NCBI GenBank assembly: GCA_036971715.1 | Contig: JAVHJL010000004.1 | Location: 558,001-622,000 of the forward strand | Direction: 5' to 3' | Origin: Arthrobotrys musiformis | Taxonomy: Eukaryota > Ascomycota > Orbiliomycetes > Orbiliales > Orbiliaceae | Length of the DNA stretch: 64,000 nucleotides | In this document: positions 49,175 through 61,562 of the stretch, piece after piece | Numbering within the stretch: the first letter of the stretch is position 1 | Layout of the letters: every line of letters begins with the position of its first letter | The notes under the pieces: generated by a model | Seen by the model: the letters and a program-made list of their open reading frames with translations, nothing else | What the model was told of the DNA's origin: nothing | The model's database searches: none | Translations under genes and position numbers: made by a program

Positions 49175-51408
49175 CCTATCGTCCGAAGGAACCGAGTTTG
49201 TCACAATTGGCAGAGGGTTTAAGCCACGTTGAGAGAACAAGGTGTTGTTGCAATTGGGGGGCGAAAAGGTCTTTTCCAGAGGTTGGCGAGCGACGACCTC
49301 TTGTAGGTAATCGTGATGCTGCTGCCGAGTTAGATCTGGAAGGTGACCAGAAAATCCAGACTAGAAAAGGATAAGTAGACCAACTGTTAGTCTCAAAAAA
49401 TTACAGCCACCAAGTTAGCTAGCAAGCATGCATCCATGCATTCCCAGAGAATCAATCAAGATGGTGATCTGGGGTAGCCGGCCTCGAAGACGTATGCGCA
49501 AAAGTGTATGTATGGTATGTAAGTGTGTATGCACTTGCCAGTTTACTCATATGAAAGTATGCTCAGGAAGATTGAAGAAATCTTCCTGTGTAGGTAGTTT
49601 GAATGGTTTTCGAAAGTTCCCTTCCCCGAGCAAGGTGGTTCTTTAGTTAACCAGGGATCAGAAGAATCAAAAGACCCTGCCAGTCCAGTCGGTGCGATTG
49701 CTCCACTCTCTTGCTCTCTGTATGAAACCCAACGTGTGACGGCAAACCGTTAACCAGGACTGACCAACTAGGAGGAGGAGTCGACCGGGACTAAAAGACA
49801 GTGCTTGCTAACACCACTTTTTTTGCTTGGCGGCAGCCGACACCTGCGCAGCACAGCAAGGCTCGCACCGATGTTGTGGAGGGCGAGAGAGAATTTGTGT
49901 ACTGTGGTTATTATCCCCTAGTAAGGCAGTATGACTGTAAGCTGGCGATGTGGGGGAAACAAAAACAACCGGCATCCGAAGCCTAATTATAATGCGATAG
50001 GATACGATAAGAACTTACCCTCGGGAGTCTCGTTTAGGAGAACAGGAGTTTGAGTGAGCTTGCCCTGAATGAATTCGGAAAGCGAACTCAGATCTAGCCA
50101 GGAGGAGAGGAGAGAGAGAAGGACCAAGCACACGCACGCACGAGGGGCCAACTCAGGGTTCAGCGCCGCGTTGCTTGTTGTTCGTCAGTGGCCCAGAGGT
50201 CTAGGTCTTCTAAGGGGCGAGTCCACTGGCGATGAAGTGAAGTCGGTGTGATCCGGGAAAGCCGACTATTTTGCGGGGAAAGAAGAGGTCGTCTAAGCTA
50301 TCAGGCGATATTGAGAAGGCGGGAGGATTTTAAGTTGGTCTGGTCTAACTTAAGTTTCCCCGTGAGAATTGACGACTGGTTGCCGAGTTAAGTTGTTGGC
50401 CCTGTCTCAGCCCAGGGAAGAGGCAGGCCCATGCGCGATTGAATCCAAAAGATGGAAATAGAATGCAATGCAATGGACGGGGAGATGAACCGTCCTGTAC
50501 AGCGCAGTGTGGTGACTTTTTTCTTTTTTTTTCTTCTTTTCCTGTCTTTGCTTTCCTTTTCTTGCCCTTTCCTTTCTTTTTTAAAATCAACGGGGGGTTG
50601 TGGGAAAGAGAAAAGGGAAAAATATGAGAAGAGAACTGGGTAAAGTGTCAGATACGAGATAGTTAGAACTGAATTGTAGCTGACCTCGCAAGTAAAAGGT
50701 ATTGTCCAGAGACAGGAGAGGATTCAATGTTTCTGTGCCTATTCTTGGCCAATTCCTGAACAATGCTCCGTATCGTTGGGAAGTAACAAGATATCCAAAA
50801 CGACAAATTCCAGATAGAAAGTAAAAATAACAATGGAGAGAAAACAATCAATCAAGGTGCTTCTAAATCTAAGCAATGGTTCTGCGCCGCAAAAGGAGGT
50901 TTGTCGTAGTAGCAGTCGTGGTAGTATGTGTGTATGTATGTGGTATGTATACGGGGATTCGGTAGTATGCTCTGGAGCGGTTGTGTATATCGGCCGGAAG
51001 GAAAGAGAAAAAAAATATTAAAGGGCAAAAAAACAATAATATAATAGTAATAATAATGGGAAGAATCAAAAGAAAAAGAGAATTAGATCCCAGGGGAAGC
51101 TGAAGCCGAAGGATTCTAACGAGAGAGGCGACAGGAGAACTTCTGTTGAATAAGTATTAAGCTCTGACGGGTCAAGGCGACAGCCAAAACAGGCCACGAA
51201 CCTCCCTGGTCAAGTCAAGGTGATCGAACGACGAGAGGCAGAAAGTGTGGGAGATTCGTTATATCGTAGAAAGTCGTAATGGTGTGCAGAGGGCATAATC
51301 AAAGACAAGAGACTAAAAAAGATGCAACTAAAAACGTCCTATTTCTGACGGGTCAGTTTAGCATGTCCGCACCTGCACATACATGTGGATGTATAGTGGA
51401 TGTATGTG

Positions 51409-51439
51409 CATACATACATACATACATACATACATACAT
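51409..51439. repeat. CATA microsatellite
   Basis: About eight tandem CATA units, directly visible. It lies in the gene-poor stretch upstream of the Psp1-like gene. Confidence 0.75.
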
Positions 51440-53325
51440 GCGTGAAAGATGCCGCTCCGTTCTATCTATATAAGACCAGAGTCAAGGTATGTTTGAGGCA
51501 GGACATTTTGTGCTCGTTTGATCCGAGAAAATACCAGGCTCCTCGCAGTACCTCGAAGAACGAACGAGACAGAAAAAGGTTTGGGCAAGAAATGTGTATC
51601 GTGATCAGTTGTCCACTTTTTTCTCGACACCATTCCGTTAGCGGGGAACTAAGAGAAATATCTCCTGCCCATCTGATTCGTTGACCAACAGCTGTCCTGG
51701 GGAACCTTTTCGACATTTCGGTGCAGGGAACATTTTCAGGAAAAAAAGGAAGCGCATTTTTTCCTTTTTCTTGCCTGTTATCGTTCAACCCACACCAAAC
51801 CCCTCGACAATTGAGTTTAGCTGTGGGGAACCCCAGACGAGCGACGGATGCTATGCAACCATTGCCAACTTGCTTGTCCTTGTCCGCATGCCAATGCGTT
51901 TGATCGTTCAGGTCCATTCGCATTCTCGAATGCGGGAAAAGTCCCCAGACTGTTGAGCAACGATGAGCTTGATCTCGAAGTCTTTGCACTTCGTCATTGG
52001 CATCAATGTTTCCGAACGGTGATTTCAATTAGGAAGTAGTATCTCGGAAATGGAATCGTCTGTGCCCGATTAGATTTGAGGCCTTTGTACCGCCGTGTAT
52101 CTCCTTTGAACAGCTGAGCTTCGATAAAAAATCAAAAGCAGACTGGCGATATGTTATGACGGAGCATGCCGCTACTTGCGTCACAACCAGCTTTCCTTTT
52201 TTTTTCTTCTCCCTCCTTCCTGGGAAGGTTTATTCGCCACAAGACCTAACAATAACAAGAGGCTTGCCATCGGGGAAAACGTTAAATGTGTAACCTGCTC
52301 GAAATGATTTTAAGTTATGGTTAACGAGCTAAGCTAGCATCGAGGCCACCCAAGCTATGGAGGTCTCGATGCAGAAGCAGGAAATTCCCATTCATAGAAA
52401 GTCAACCTGAAAAAAAAAGCCCATACCTCATTCCAATTCCGACGTCGAGACCCACTAGAGGCTGATGCTTAGGATCCGAAGGCTGATCAATCGCCACTCG
52501 ATTGCATGGAGTTTCGCGCAGTCCCGCCATCCGTATATGTGCAGCCGTTATATGCTTGTAACTGATGATATTGATAGGTAGGATAGTGAGGCATCTAACG
52601 GACGTACAGAACTCGAAGCGAGACGACTACCAACCAACACAACCGTAAGCTAACTCCAACACTGCACGACTTGGCCTATAACTTTGGATATATCAGGTTC
52701 GCGAACCATATCTACAATTCACAAGTAGCTCAGCTACAGACGTTCACTCAACGGTCGGGCCACCTGAACATTCAATATTATGCCTGCGGGGGGTCAATGT
52801 CATCCTAGTAAAGGCGTCCCGGACTTCTGACTTTAGCCCTTACTTGACCGACGCATCCAGACGCTTCTTGCCAACTTCGACCTCTCTAGGCCTATAGATT
52901 GTACCGCTGGTCTCAGACGACAGACCCTGGACCTTGTGCTTCCACACACACGCACGCACGAGGTCGAGAAACAGAATCGTTTGCAGAAGAACCCCTTTGG
53001 CCCAAGGGTATCTATTACAGACACCTTATGAAAAGCCGATATACAACTGTGCGAGGGGCGTTGGCCTGGCCTGTACGTCAAAGTTGGACCTTACCCCGGT
53101 CTGTGAAGCGGCTGTTGGTGAGATTTTTCGGTTAGTGACTCCATGTCAGGATATCTCCACACGAATGCAGATAGCCTAAACACCATTGGGTCGCTTGGTA
53201 CACCGTACGATAATCCCGCTGCTATACATCTTCGTTAGGTGGAAAATCGCGCAAATCTACCAGCAACTAACCATGTGAGGGAAGAAGTCGAGACATGCAT
53301 TATTCACTGACAGCTCGCAGCACTC

Positions 53326-53350
53326 TTTTTTTTTTTTTTTTTTTTTTTTT
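53326..53350. repeat. 25-base T homopolymer
   Basis: An uninterrupted run of 25 T residues in the gene-poor stretch. It could be a poly(A) trace of an old retrotransposed sequence on the minus strand, but no flanking target duplication was seen. Confidence 0.7.
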
Positions 53351-56300
53351 GTGCGGTTCTCCTCAAACAGATTCTAAAAATGTCTTGGATAAACCTCAAC
53401 AGTATTTCCTTTGATACAGTTCCAAGTTGATTCACTGCAGGCGTACGAGCATCGGAGATCGGAGACGGAGGAAGCCAAATTGATATCGCCTCAATCGGAT
53501 TCCGCCTCGATTGCGTGGCCTTGGTCAATATTGTTTGCCAGTGGCTGGAAATATCCAACATCGCCGGTTCAGGGAAAGTCCCAACATCCCAGGAAATATT
53601 CTAACACGAGAGCATTTAACTGACGCAAAGCCAGGGACGGTTCAATACGGACTTGAGCATGTGCATTTGCGGCTGTGGATCTTTAGTCGTTTCAATGTTT
53701 TAAGCTGCAGACTTCCACTTAAGCCCGGAAGGTATCACAACCTTAGTTCTAACTTCGTATCCAGTACCACATCACCTGATATTTTTCAAGTCTACATACA
53801 TCGATACAAATGCGAAGGAAGGGGTTCTCTCCCGCACTTTCACGATATATCCCACTGTTGGATTCCAAACTGCAAAACTTGAATGGTTACACAGCACTTT
53901 GCCGACCAACTATCCGATCTTTTTACGTGAAAGCTTCGTCTAGTCACCGATGGGGAAGGAGGCAGCTTCGCCTTCCTGGCTAATATCGAAAAATGCAAAC
54001 GCACAGACGTGGACAAACGATTAAGATCGGGGGAGAAAAGAGAACATACACATCATGCCAAATTTTCAGCGGCGAACATCCTGACCTAATTGAGGGTGTT
54101 GACAATTCTACACACTAACGAGTATATGGTCTCAGCTTTTTCTAAATTTACCAATCAACGGGGCTGGGAAAAGGTATTCTGGCAGTATATATACGTATAG
54201 TAATTGGGTCAATTTTTCAACATGAAGGAAAGACGACTTTCGAAAACATTATTGCAACAGCCGGCCGAAAACCTTAAGTTTCATATCGCGAGACCCAATA
54301 TCGCAGTTACCAAATTGCAATAAATAAGGCTACTCTCGGGTTAACTTTTGTTACCACCATCTTACCCCGCATTTTCAATTTGGTTAGACAGGGTTAATTA
54401 ACGGCATGTCGTGTCTTCCCGCCTCACAGAACCCACCAGCTCGTATGTGTTGCCCTGCAGACTAGCTCAGTTTGGCTTGGAGTACTTAGTAGTGTAGGTC
54501 CCACTACCGGCCAGAATCACGATGAAATTGTCACAAAAGGTTTACTGAAGATGGTGTGTGAAGGCTTGACTCGCCCCCAGAGACGGAACGTTCGTGTTGG
54601 TTGCATCCACATCTCAGGATGCCGGGTTACCGCTGTCGGTTTCTGCTGCTTGGGACGGGACTCATATGCAGCGTCTACACACCAAAAATTTCGACTACGC
54701 CCCTCGGCATCTGGAGAAGCTGTGCTCATCGATGGTCTTAAAGTTGGGTGGTCCGTGTGAGGGTGGCGAGGTGTCTAGTTAAGACTACTTTTTCGCCGTT
54801 ATCATCGTCGCAACCGTTGAAACTCGAGGCATCCGTCGAGGTTCCTGATCATGGAGGTCGAAAGGGTTCACTTCGGTTGATACCTCGGCTCTATTGACCC
54901 ACATGCATCCACCCGTGTCCTCATGTACCGGGAAGGTAGGTCTAATCCGGAGGCAATTTTCAAGTTTATGTTTACGGAAATTCACCGACCTGCTCGTAAT
55001 TTCGGTAGGCCGAGAACTCCTGTTGCAGGACCGCTGCAGGGGGCCCATAGCTATGATGTAGATTGCGTCTTCCGATATATATACTCATGCTGATCTTTTG
55101 AAATTCATTGATCTTCCTTTTCGAATTGATATTCGTAATTTGAAAACCGTAGCTACATACACACGCAGATACTAGAGCAATTATAGGTGCGCTGGTCTTT
55201 CTGTCGTTCCCGAACTCATGAACCTTTAGGCCTGCTATCTGCACAACGTTAACAGTTGACATGGTGCATAACCGTTTCACAAACACGTGCGTTCGACACC
55301 TCTTAGTGCCCGTTGCCACAAGCTACAAGAGCACCGGCACCAGTATCGTAAATATCTCCCTATACTTCTAGCATGTAGCTATTATATTTCTAAGACCGCA
55401 AGTGGTCTGACAGGCCTGTTTGCAACTTAACTTACGACTATTACTAGGATATCCTCAACAGCCAAAGGATTACGATATGCTTTATAAATTCCGAATTCGG
55501 CTTTATCAGTCTGGCTAGCTAGATGACGGTTCATTCCTCACTATATGTATACGCTATCGATGTAGCTACAAGCGCTAGCTAGTGCAACAGTTGCAAGTTT
55601 CGAGTTTGAACACTTCGTTAGCTTTGCACTCTAACTTGAAACTCGTTTGCCGTCTTTGGCCGTCTCCTTGCCATCAGGCTTTTAAAATACAAAATAAAAT
55701 AAACAAATAAAAAAAACGAAACGAAATACTTTGAAATACAAAGGGGGAGGGAGATTCCGATATTCGCCAGCTTATTAATACTTAGGTACTTAATACGTTT
55801 ATAAAACGAAGAGAAACATGATGGCGCCAAACAATAGAGATAGTTCATCTCGGAATTTCCCCCAGCTACTACAGAGTGTGCTAGTGTTTTAAGATGCTGA
55901 CTCGACCAAGCTAATATCCTTTCGTTTTTGCATTTTGAATTAAGTCACAGATTGATTAGAAATTGTCTTCTATCAATCAGATAACGCTACCGCTTGGTAG
56001 CATTTGAGATTAGAAATTAAACGCTTTATATCGCAGGCATGACATGTGCCGTAGATTTCACCATGGCCATGTCATGTTCGCCATGTTTTTGCATGCGCAT
56101 GCGCATGGAGTTGACTTGTGGTCCAATTCGTGAGAGTTTTGCCCCCAAAGAGGAAGAGCTTTCAAAATACAACAAAGGCTCGAAAACTGCCATTGTGTTG
56201 GAAACAACAACGACGTTCCAACGGTATAGCCTTGAAGGGGGCATCCGACATATTAACCTGCGCCTGTTGAAGTAAATGCTTCAATATATGTATCTTACTA

Positions 56301-57266
56301 ACTACATGAAAGAGGCCACCTATTGTGATGCCTTTCGCAGAGCTTCTTCGAAGCATCATTTGTGCTTTTCCTCAGACAGAACTCGGTAATTGTATTTCGT
56401 GTGCGTGCCATAGATCGATTCTATAGGCGACCGATTGGAGTTTTGTTGCATGTTGCGAGACTGTGCTCGAATTCCATCTTCCATCTTCCTCCTTGTTATC
56501 TCCCCCACGGAACGACCTCTTCTGACTTCAGCTTCGTGACCAAGCAACCAAACCTGTCTTAATCAACACCCATCTCGACCTTACCACCACTGACATCGTC
56601 AATCAACCAGTCCATCGATCTGATCATTCGGATTACCATTAGCTTCATCATCTTCCACTCTGAAGTCGTTAGTTAGGTAACTATCGAGTTATTACCGTTC
56701 CCGGTACTCGGTGAACTCTTCCATTTTCATCGAGTACTTCCATCTTACCCCCCTCCCATCACATCCAAAACGTGCTTCGGTATCGGCCAGGAAGTGTCCT
56801 TTGACCATCATCATCACCCTTCATCTTTCATCCTTCATTTCTGCTCTCCATTGCCCACAGATTGAGACCACCGTGTGCTTCACGTCATCGCCAAAGGTAA
56901 GTGCTGAGCACTAGCTGAAGGCTTCTTTATGTTACCTTCTTCGATGGCCTAGGGCGTTTCGGGCTTAACGTTTGAAGGTCTCCGCTAAACCAATCGCTTT
57001 GGTTCTAGCTCGTCGCATCTATCTATCACTTCCATCAAAGGTAAGACTTATTCATTCATACAAACAATGCTAGATGTACTCATACCCACCTTCAAACCTT
57101 CTTGTATCAATGCATATTTCCTGTATCCGCTCATTTTCATTTAAATCTCTTGCTTCGAAGTTGCTAAAAACACGTCGCAACGACAATAGGAAGCCACTTG
57201 TTTAGAGCACTCACCATCTCACAACTCATATCTTCTGCCAAAAAAACAAGGGGAAAAAACTTTGAA

Positions 57267-59683
57267 ATGGCTCCCTCTCGTATCCCCAAGCCCGCTGTTT
57301 CTGCCAGCCTCGAAAATGGTAAGTTTCATATAGGTTCAATTAACATAACTCAACGTGGCTCACACCATCAATCGCAGCTGCAAAAATCCGAAAGGAGAAG
57401 GCAATTGTCAAAAACACCCTCAAGGCCCGCTTGCTTCAGCGTCATCAGGGTATTACTGCAAACGATGCACCAGATTCCAGTTTCTGGGATATTGAAGCAG
57501 TTGAAAAATCCTCTTCGATGACTCAGCGAAAGGCTTCCCAGCTAAAGCCCTCTAAAGATGTTGTTGAAGCAAGTGTTTGGGACCTCCCTGCTACACAGGA
57601 GGGGGTAGCCGCTACCAAGGGAAGGCCCTCTTCGAAAATTCCAGTCAAGAAGGATTCACAGAGACCTAAGACTAAGCCTACGAACAAGGCTACCAAGAAA
57701 CAGGTTAAGAACCCGGAGCCGGATGACGAATACATCCCTGATGAGTCCCCCGAGGTTATGCTGAAGACCAAGAAACCCAAGCAGCGAAAGACCTCTGCTT
57801 GCGAGAGCAAGGTCCCGGTTCCAAAGCCAATGACTGATAGTTCCCCTTCAATTTCCCGTAGCCTTCCTGTCGCTACCTATTCACCCGAGCCTGAGCCTGA
57901 GCTTGCTGGAGAGGCTCGGGACGTGACATTAGTGCAGGAACCAGGGAACGACAGTCTTTTCTGCCCTAAAATAGAGAACGTTGTTCCGAGCACCGCTCGG
58001 CCCATCATGACTTCTCAGCCAGAGCCAACTACGAACAGTGTAGGGGCTCCTCCACGTATCAGGATGTCACAGTCTATTGTCATCAAGGCAGTTGCAGTCC
58101 CCTATGACACTCCAGTCAGACACTACTCTCCTCCCCAGAAACCGGTTGATACCTCGATGGATATCCTCGAGGACACCACGCTCGTCTCTGGGCTTGAGAA
58201 TGAGGCCACAGTTTAGGAAGCTGCTGGGCCTCAGCTCGGGCCCGGGGACGACGTGGTGGACGAGGACGTCTACGGGTCAGTCGAAGAGGAAATAAAACCT
58301 CGGACCCCGAGTCCAATTCCTTCTAGTGATCCGGTAATCCGAGCCGACGCCAGCGTCAGCACTGAGTCTGCTCCTCAACCAACGAAGATTCCGTCGCCGA
58401 AGACACCAAGCCACCGTTTCCGAAGGTACCTAGCCAATAAAAAGATACCAGACCTGAGGGCCAAGGGCAGGGAGCTGGCCGAGCGACTTCGGTCGCTTGG
58501 TCAGCAGGTCAGAGTCACGAAGAGGAAGGCTATCTCCCCATCGGGGGAGCCTATAGTTGCCGAGGACGAGCCTCCTAAGAAGTTGAAGGTGTCTAACAAC
58601 CAGAAGTCAGCGGCAGGGAGAAAGGGGGCCTTCCCAGCCCCACTAATCAAGAAGCGCCCAAAGCTCACTCTCCGAAGACCCCCAATGAAACTGAACAAAC
58701 AGAAGAGGGAGGTCGTTTCTGCAGGGTGCAACAAGGACACCAAGGTTGGAGGTCTGCAAGGACCCGTGAAAAACTCCGACTCAGGCTCTGATTCAACACT
58801 GGCAATTACAAAGTAAGTCCTACCCAATTCAATTCTATTTTATTGTTTCCCCACAAATACTGACCTGAACCGTAGTATCAGTGGGATCCTCACCGAGCAA
58901 TGTAAGTCAGCAGGGTTTCCTTTTTGGTGCATCATAAGCTGACCGTAAAATAGTGAAGGAGGATCACAAGAGGCGTGAGGAGGAGCTGGAGCTTCGCCTG
59001 GAAAAGATCAAAGGCGATATCAAAGACCAGGCCCTTGAGGCCATCGAGCAGTTCAGGGGCGTCTATCAGACTATGTGAGTTCGCTTTATGTTCCCGCCTA
59101 GAACGAGTAATTCGCCGTCTAACCATAATGTAGCGAACGAACTAACTACGCTCAAGTCAAGGAGCTCATGCAAGGGCTGTCCGATGCGTTCGGAGCCACG
59201 GATTTGCAGATGAGCCATATCCGCTGGCAATACAAAGAAGATAAGAACGCGAAGGCTCTTGTCAATCGGTACAAAGAGATATCCCACCGAATCGATGTGG
59301 GTGTCCAAGAAAAGAAGGACGCATCGGAGAAGATGAAGAGGATCGAGGCGAGAGTTGAGGAGTCATACAACAAGTGTATGGAACTCCTAGACGTTATCGA
59401 TGCTGAAAACTACGCAATCGATTTCCAGTACGGAGTTGCTATTCATGGTGAGGCATACATGAAGCGACATTACGAGGTCCCCAAGGGCTATAAATCCCCG
59501 GTCAACCCTGCTGGCATTATCCCACGACTCAATCACATTCAAGAGACTCTCACGGATATGATCACGAAAGAGCCAACCTTCACAGCCCATTCCGAATGGT
59601 TCTACAAAGACCTTTTGAAGAAAGCCATCGAGAAGGTCCGCAATGAGGAAGCCCACCACGTGATCGCAATCGGCTCAGACTGA
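57267..59683 (+). CDS. Orphan coiled-coil protein with in-frame TAG (296 or up to 727 aa)
   Basis: Five exons: 57267-57318, 57378-58812, 58876-58901, 58954-59074 and 59134-59683. All four introns are 52-63 bp with strong GTAAGT or GTGAGT donors. The frame is continuous except for a TAG at 58214-58216 (codon 297) in the large second exon. Protein-like sequence continues immediately in the same frame (EAAGPQLGPGDDVVDEDVY). The N-terminal part is Lys/Pro/Ser-rich and disordered, with SSFWDIE and ASVWDLPAT repeats (about 48 and 77). The region after the TAG has basic segments (FRRYLANKKIP; VTKRKAISPSGEP), then a charged coiled coil (REEELELRLEKIKGD) and a helical C-terminal domain ending EEAHHVIAIGSD. 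I do not recognise the family; a chromatin or nuclear role is conceivable from composition. See the separate finding for the TAG. Confidence 0.65.
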
Positions 59684-61562
59684 TCGAAATAAAGGAGCCG
59701 TCAATGGACAGAGGGAGGGAATATTTTACAACTACCGGGGGGTACTTGATTGCTTGACAGTCAATTTTTTTCCGATTTCTTTTGTGCTCCTTCTTGCGGA
59801 TGCCGCCGCGATCAAGAGCACCGGTTTTGCCCGCCCGTTTGCATCAACTCCTTACACCAGGGCCTCACTTATTATCAACCTGCTTTTACGACATTTCACC
59901 AGGATACACTCCGATCACTACACATCTCCTCTTAATTTTACTGCAAATCCTGGTTGTGGCTCCTACGATGGATATCGCACTTTACACCCCTGGCTACATT
60001 TTGTTACTTGCGGTTCTTTTTTCTTTTTTCTTTCGTTGGTTTTTATGGAAATACGAGCTTCAGTATTAGCCTCTAGCCTTTTCTGTTGCTCTTCGCTAGT
60101 ATTGTTCCTCTTCTCTTTATAATGGCTATAGAATGAGATGAATGAGGTTAGCTAATTAGATTTTTGAATTTCCGTTCACATTGGATAATAGCAAGCGTCC
60201 CATTGTCTGTGAAACCAACACTACATGGTGCGAAACATCTCGTCGACTTCACCAAGGTGAGTATATCCCGTTAACCGCTGTTCCGGGACCCCATGATCAA
60301 GATCTCGACCTGATATAACCTTACCCTCGTGATATATATCAAAATTTAGGCTATACGTAAGACGACTATACTCTTCCGCGAGCTATATCTATTACGCTAA
60401 GTCTATATGAATAACATGGCTATGGCTGCAGGTAACATGTAACCCAATAGCTTACAAAGTTCGGGCTGCGACACGCATAGACGTACGGTATCACCACGAA
60501 AAGAGGGATACCGCAGACGAGCCGTTGTGATACTACTTCTCGTTTTCGTCTGATGCCCGGAAGTCGTACAGATACCTGCAAGCTCGGGGACTTCGCCGGC
60601 CACGCGACCCTTGTTCGAATAGGCGTCACGAGGATCGGGTATACCGCTGCCTGCGATTATGTTCATGTCCTGGTGTATGTATACTGCTCTATGAATACCG
60701 CAAATCTAGTAACTAAACTAATGATGGAGTATTTCTAAATAACAGAGAAAAAGGTAGGACGACCGCTAAATTATAAAGACAGAGCTAGCGCTGCATAAAC
60801 CCGCAAGAGAAAAGAGAAGCAAGTAAGATGGAAACAAGAATAAAACCAGCCTCCCAACTAGTATGAGTTTAGAACTGAGTGAAAAGAAAGAAATGAGAAT
60901 TCTATATTTGTGACTGAAGCTGAAGCTGAGCTGGTTCCAACAACTTGAACGCATCCAGGCCCGCAAAACGCGGGAGATTGATAATATGAATAATTAAGGA
61001 GATAAAAACAACATATGGTAAACAGACACAAAAACGCCAGAAGCCATGTATTGAAAACCAATCGACAGACGCTTACAAGATAATAAAAAAAAAATTGACA
61101 CAAAAGGCCAAACAAACGGTATGACAGACAGAAAAAAATACAAAAAACAAAAACGCCCATAGGTCCGGGTAAAAGATAAGAAACACCGAAATCCTAAGCT
61201 AGACTGAAAATCGCAATGGCAAATATGGGGAGTGGGTATGGGGGTGTTGATACAGCAGGAGTATAAGTGCTAAATATGAATCTTCCCTCTTGCGTAAACA
61301 TATGTGTGTATGCGCAGTAATGAAAATGAAATAAGCCGCAGGTGTCAAAAATACAACCAACAGACACAATGAACAACCGCTTCAAACGCTATTTTGTACT
61401 TTTTATTTCTTTTTCTGTCGAATGCATTTCTGAGATGCTGGGTAGTTTCGTTCGTGGTCGGTATTATAAAGATTGTTAGAAATGTAAATTGCGCGAAAGG
61501 CCGAATTGAAAATTTATGGTACGTGAAATCAGTGGGTTGGACGCCTGTTGAAGTAGTGCCGA
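59684..61562. other. 1.9-kb intergenic region
   Basis: No supported gene. A T/C-rich stretch follows the stop of the 57267-59683 gene and probably contains its 3' end. The right part is the 3' flank of the RasGEF gene, with many A runs near 61.0-61.15 kb. Confidence 0.4.

Larger units (their letters stand above)
49175..57266. other. About 8 kb without a supported coding gene
   Basis: No convincing coding region was found. The left part is the leader of the Psp1-like gene: a GTAAGT donor for the minus strand ends a probable noncoding exon at 50019, paired with the acceptor at 49361. A long pyrimidine tract spans 50.51-50.58 kb. The 188-codon minus frame at 51462-52028 has no recognised content. 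From about 56.5 kb onward the plus strand is pyrimidine-rich with several GTAAG donors, consistent with a long spliced leader of the gene at 57267. Confidence 0.4.

Noticed and set aside
51462..52028. 188-codon minus-strand open frame
   Set aside because: No recognised motif, no splice partners, and overlapped by plus-strand frames of similar quality; length alone is not enough in this sequence.
53326..53350. Poly-T run as a retrotransposon tail
   Set aside because: No target-site duplication, no coding relic and no second copy were seen, so it is listed only as a homopolymer.
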